Below are positions 61,048-64,000 of a stretch of DNA of 64,000 nt, piece after piece. The notes below the pieces were generated by a model. It had not been told where the DNA came from and ran no database searches. It saw only the letters and a list, made by a program, of their open reading frames with translations. Within the stretch, counting starts at the first letter, position 1. Every line of letters starts with the position of its first letter. This DNA is from Mesorhizobium sp. ES1-1. Its GTDB lineage: Bacteria; Pseudomonadota; Alphaproteobacteria; Rhizobiales; Rhizobiaceae. Both the position numbers and the translations under genes were made by a program. Location: the NCBI RefSeq assembly GCF_020164785.1, contig NZ_JAIUGX010000015.1:1-64000 (forward strand), in the 5' to 3' direction.

Positions 61048-62075
61048 GACGGTTGCTCCCCGGTTTTGGCGGGCTGGGCAGCTTGCCTTTGCTCGATGCG
61101 AACGATCCTGACCGTCTGCTGCTGCTTGCCGCTACCAAGACGCAGCTCAGCCGCTCCGAACAGCCGATCGACGATCAAGATGTTCTGGTGAACACGGGAA
61201 TTGACGATCTGGGTCTCGCCCTCGGAACCGATGACGAAGATCGGCGGCATCTCACCCTGCACGATGCCGCGCGGGAAAACGACATAGACACGGCGGCCAT
61301 CGTCGAAGACGGAAATCGGCCGCCATGGCGGCGTATCTCCGGTCAGGCGGAAACGATAGTTGCGTGCCGCCTCGACCGGGATGATGGGTGCTGCGGGAAC
61401 GGTCTGGCGCTGACCGGCAGGCAGCGCCGGATAAGACCAGGATACGGACGGCATGTAGAGAGCCTCACGGGCGCGCAACTCGATCATGTAGGTGCGCCGA
61501 TCGGTCGTCACTACGAGATTGGTTGAGATGTCGGATCGAGATGGTTTGACGAGAATATGGACCCGGCGCGACGTACCGCTCCCGCTCTCGGTATCGCCAA
61601 TGATCCAGCGGGCCGTGTCTCCCGCAGCGATCGGTCCCGCGCCGGTCAGGCTTTCGCCCGGCTCCAGCGCAATGTTGGTGATCTGTCCAGGTGCTGCATA
61701 GACCTGATAGAGCGCGCCTTCCGACCAGGGATAGATCTGGATGGCGTTATAGTAACCCTCGCGGCGCGGCTCGACGCGGGCGGCGGCATTGGCGTTCTCG
61801 ACGCGGCCTGCCGGTGTTCCGGCAGCAGTGCCGCCGCGTGCGACCGTCCAGGCCGGCGGCGTGTGAAGCGGCCGAGGCCGGTCATCGGTGACAGCGGCCG
61901 ACACAACAGGCAACGCCGACACAACAGGCAACGCCGGCACATCGGCATCATAGCTGAACTGCGGCGCTTTGTTGGTGGCGCAGCCTGCCAGCATGGTGGC
62001 CGAAAGCAACAAGGCCGCGAAGGCGGGTTTACGGAAAACCGGCAAGGCGGAATTGCGGGAAAACGCGATGGTCAT
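61044..62075 (-). CDS. trbG: Conjugal transfer lipoprotein TrbG (VirB9-like)
   Basis: This 343-residue protein has a lipoprotein signal (LLLSATMLAGCATN, lipobox LAGC) and a VirB9-type C-terminal domain (YRFRLTGDTPPWRPISVFDDGRR, in part, with VYVVFP). A six-residue repeat LPVVSA occurs twice near the N terminus, from an 18-bp tandem duplication. The ATG at 62075 was chosen since it overlaps the trbF stop as ATGA; an earlier start would place residues inside trbF. Confidence 0.92.
   Translation of the reverse strand: MTIAFSRNSALPVFRKPAFAALLLSATMLAGCATNKAPQFSYDADVPALPVVSALPVVSAAVTDDRPRPLHTPPAWTVARGGTAAGTPAGRVENANAAARVEPRREGYYNAIQIYPWSEGALYQVYAAPGQITNIALEPGESLTGAGPIAAGDTARWIIGDTESGSGTSRRVHILVKPSRSDISTNLVVTTDRRTYMIELRAREALYMPSVSWSYPALPAGQRQTVPAAPIIPVEAARNYRFRLTGDTPPWRPISVFDDGRRVYVVFPRGIVQGEMPPIFVIGSEGETQIVNSRVHQNILIVDRLFGAAELRLGSGKQQQTVRIVRIEQRQAAQPAKTGEQPS
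61900..61935. repeat. 18-bp tandem repeat x2 inside trbG
   Basis: GACACAACAGGCAACGCC at 61900-61917 is repeated exactly at 61918-61935. It encodes the duplicated LPVVSA in the linker after the lipidated cysteine and keeps frame. Identical copies suggest a recent slippage event. Confidence 0.85.
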
Positions 62076-62761
62076 TGGCTCATCTCCCGCGACCATGAAA
62101 TCGCATTGACGTAGATGCCGAGCGGATTGGCGCGCAGACGCTCGGCATCGCGCGGCGTCTGGATCACGATGGTCAGGATCGCGGTCCAGCGCTCGGTCGT
62201 GGAAAGCTGCCCGTTCTCATAGTGACGCTCGGTCCAGGCGACGCGGAAGCTGTCCTTCGAGGCGCGTATGACGCTGGAAACCTCGACTGCGATCTGCTGG
62301 CGGCCGACACGGGTGAACGGATCATTGGCGCGGGCATAGTCGTTGAGCGCGGCTGCTCCCCTATCCGTGGTGAACTCATAGGCGCGCAGCCAGTTCTGGC
62401 GCACGATGATGGCGTCCGCCGGGATCGAGCGCGTCTGCTCGATGAAGCGGCCAAGATGGAAGGCGATCTGCGGATCGGTCGGACGGTAATCGGCCGTGGC
62501 TGCGGCGACGGTCTGGGCCTGGCCGAGATCATCGACCTGCACCACCCAGGGCACGACGGTCCCTCGCGCCGATTGCAGAACGAGCGCGGCAGCGAAGCCC
62601 GCCGAGAGGATCAGTGAGCCGAAGGCCATATAGCGCCAGTTCTTGGCCTGCGCGCGAGCCGTGCCAATACGCTCGTCCCATACTTGCGCGGCTTTCTGGT
62701 AAGGCGTCTCGGGTTCGGGCGATTTGCCGTAATGGGTCGCTGGACGTCTGAAGATGTTCAT
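62072..62761 (-). CDS. trbF: Conjugal transfer protein TrbF (VirB8-like)
   Basis: This 229-residue protein has one N-terminal membrane segment (YMAFGSLILSAGFAAALVLQ) and a periplasmic VirB8-type domain. The TrbF start PETPYQKAAQVWDERIG and the later LRAYEFTTDRGAAALNDYAR are typical. It scaffolds the mating-pair channel. Start and stop both overlap the neighbours as ATGA. Confidence 0.93.
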   Translation of the reverse strand: MNIFRRPATHYGKSPEPETPYQKAAQVWDERIGTARAQAKNWRYMAFGSLILSAGFAAALVLQSARGTVVPWVVQVDDLGQAQTVAAATADYRPTDPQIAFHLGRFIEQTRSIPADAIIVRQNWLRAYEFTTDRGAAALNDYARANDPFTRVGRQQIAVEVSSVIRASKDSFRVAWTERHYENGQLSTTERWTAILTIVIQTPRDAERLRANPLGIYVNAISWSREMSQ

Positions 62762-64000
62762 GAGCGGTCACTTTCGGAAATGTTGACGGAAGAGCCGCCA
62801 CCGTGGCTGTCACCGGAGCGGACGGCATGGGCGGCCATGGTCGTGCCGTGATTGAGCGCCTGGCGGCGGTGCATCTGCTGCGCCCATGCAGGCGGGCTGC
62901 CCGTCGGTGCGGAGGCGGGTGCGGCAGCGCCGGCCATGCTCGCACCGCCAATTGTTCCCTGCGAGGACGACCCACCAGTGACGCCGAGCCCGGCACGCGC
63001 GCCATCGGAGAAGCTGGATTTGACGCTTTCCGTGGCTTTCGAGGCCGCCCGTTTCAGGGGCGATGCGGCGGCGGAGCCTGCCGCGCGGGCAACACCGCCC
63101 AGCCCGGAGGCAACACCGGCAGCGCCTGACTGGCCGAGCGATCCGACACTATAGGCGGCGCTCGCCGCCCCTGCCGCAGCAGCACCGCCACGGACGGCAG
63201 CAGCTCCACCCGACAGCGCCGCTGCCCCTCCCTTCGCGGCCATGCCTGCGGCAGCGCCGCCGGCAAGCATCATGCCGCCAGCGGCAAGGCCGGTTCCAAC
63301 TGCTGCACCTGCGCCAAGCTGCGGGCCGCCAGAAACCAGACCGGAAGCGATGCCGGGACCGAAGATGCCGAGGCCGAGAAGGGAAAGTGCGGCCAGCACG
63401 ATCGCCATGGCGTCGTCGATGGTCGGCGTCACGCCGCCGAAACCGGCCGTAAACTGCGAGAACAATGTCGAGCCGATGCCGATGATGACGGCGAGCACCA
63501 GCACCTTGATGCCGGAAGAGACGACATTGCCGAGCACGCGCTCAGCCATGAAGGCGGTCTTGCCGAATAGGCCGAAGGGAATGAGGACGAAGCCCGCCAG
63601 CGTAGTCAGCTTGAACTCGATCAGCGTGACGAAGAGCTGCACGGCGAGAATGAAGAAGGCCAGCAGCACCAGCGCCCAGGCGAACATCAGACAGGCGATC
63701 TGGATGAAGTTCTCGAAGAACGACCAATAACCCATCATGTCCGAGATAGATTCGAGCAGCGGGCGACCGGCATCGAGGCCGGTCTGCGCCACCTTGCCGG
63801 GCCGCAGCAGATCGGCGGCGGAAAAGCTGGTGCCCGAACCTTTCAGGCCAAGACCGGCGAAGCTGTCGAAGATGATCTGGGCGAGATTGTTCCAGTTGCC
63901 GATCAGATAGGCGAAGACGCCAATGAACAGCGTTTTCTTGACCAGCCGGGCGATGATGTCGTCGTCGGCACCCCAGGACCAGAACAATGCCGCCAGCGTT
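62758..64000 (-). CDS. trbL: Conjugal transfer protein TrbL (VirB6-like), N terminus beyond the window
   Basis: About 414 codons are visible and the frame is still open at base 64000 (ending TLAALFWSWGADDD toward the N terminus). Several long hydrophobic segments (FENFIQIACLMFAWALVLLAF, in part) form the VirB6-like channel part. The C-terminal third is a long Ala/Gly-rich stretch, followed by a Ser/Ala/Pro-rich tail, as usual in TrbL. The annotated frame may be opened at a TTG at 63987, but that is internal. Confidence 0.9.
   Translation of the reverse strand, partial: TLAALFWSWGADDDIIARLVKKTLFIGVFAYLIGNWNNLAQIIFDSFAGLGLKGSGTSFSAADLLRPGKVAQTGLDAGRPLLESISDMMGYWSFFENFIQIACLMFAWALVLLAFFILAVQLFVTLIEFKLTTLAGFVLIPFGLFGKTAFMAERVLGNVVSSGIKVLVLAVIIGIGSTLFSQFTAGFGGVTPTIDDAMAIVLAALSLLGLGIFGPGIASGLVSGGPQLGAGAAVGTGLAAGGMMLAGGAAAGMAAKGGAAALSGGAAAVRGGAAAAGAASAAYSVGSLGQSGAAGVASGLGGVARAAGSAAASPLKRAASKATESVKSSFSDGARAGLGVTGGSSSQGTIGGASMAGAAAPASAPTGSPPAWAQQMHRRQALNHGTTMAAHAVRSGDSHGGGSSVNISESDRS

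Noticed and set aside
38450..64000. CRISPR array, toxin-antitoxin or restriction-modification genes in the defence island
   Set aside because: No regularly spaced repeats and no additional gene space; all coding capacity is taken by the listed genes.

Overview
The window comes from a GC-rich alphaproteobacterium. The IS630 remnant, Trb-type conjugation genes, Liv-type transporters and amino-acid catabolic genes all suggest the Hyphomicrobiales, perhaps something Mesorhizobium- or Aminobacter-like. That placement is an inference from gene content. The window has two halves that meet near 38.45 kb.

Left half (1-38.4 kb), core or accessory metabolism. After a cut-off IS630 transposase (1-143), a long leftward gene train runs from 15.5 kb down to 0.4 kb. 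It encodes a GntR regulator, a two-cysteine hydroxyproline epimerase, a polar amino-acid ABC importer, an aldehyde dehydrogenase, a GMC oxidoreductase, an HpaI-type aldolase, a DadA-like oxidase, a 2-hydroxyacid dehydrogenase and a Tat-exported PaoABC-type aldehyde oxidoreductase. A second aldehyde dehydrogenase is divergent, with a perfect GntR-type palindrome between it and the regulator. 17-24 kb holds a CGNR regulator, an EamA exporter, a cupin, a small ATP-dependent DNA ligase and a divergent Mfd-like helicase. 24.3-31.2 kb is a leftward Liv-type ABC operon. Its LivM permease is fused to an alpha/beta hydrolase, one ATPase has lost its ABC signature, and the last gene is an M20 aminoacylase. 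An ArgE-like M20 deacylase is divergent. 32.5-38.2 kb holds an amidohydrolase, an AraC regulator, an aminotransferase, a DUF1330 protein, an Lrp regulator and a secreted SGNH hydrolase.

Right half (38.45-64 kb), an integrative and conjugative element (ICE). The 3' half of a tRNA-Arg(CCG) gene at 38450-38494, followed at once by a tyrosine integrase, marks one end. The cargo is a defence island: a Gabija-like OLD nuclease plus UvrD helicase pair (40.1-43.7 kb), and directly next to it a complete type I BREX operon in canonical order (brxR-brxA-brxB-brxC-pglX-pglZ-brxL, 43.9-57.6 kb). The specificity segment of pglX is strikingly AT-rich, as expected of a swapped target-recognition region. A LysR gene and a TetR gene follow; they are divergent, with two similar 19-bp palindromes between them. 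The window ends inside a trb mating-pair operon (trbL, trbF, trbG, trbI and a DUF2274 gene). The element therefore carries two phage-defence systems beside its own transfer machinery. Its other end and the reconstituted tRNA gene lie beyond the window.

No rRNA genes, CRISPR arrays or intact insertion sequences were seen.
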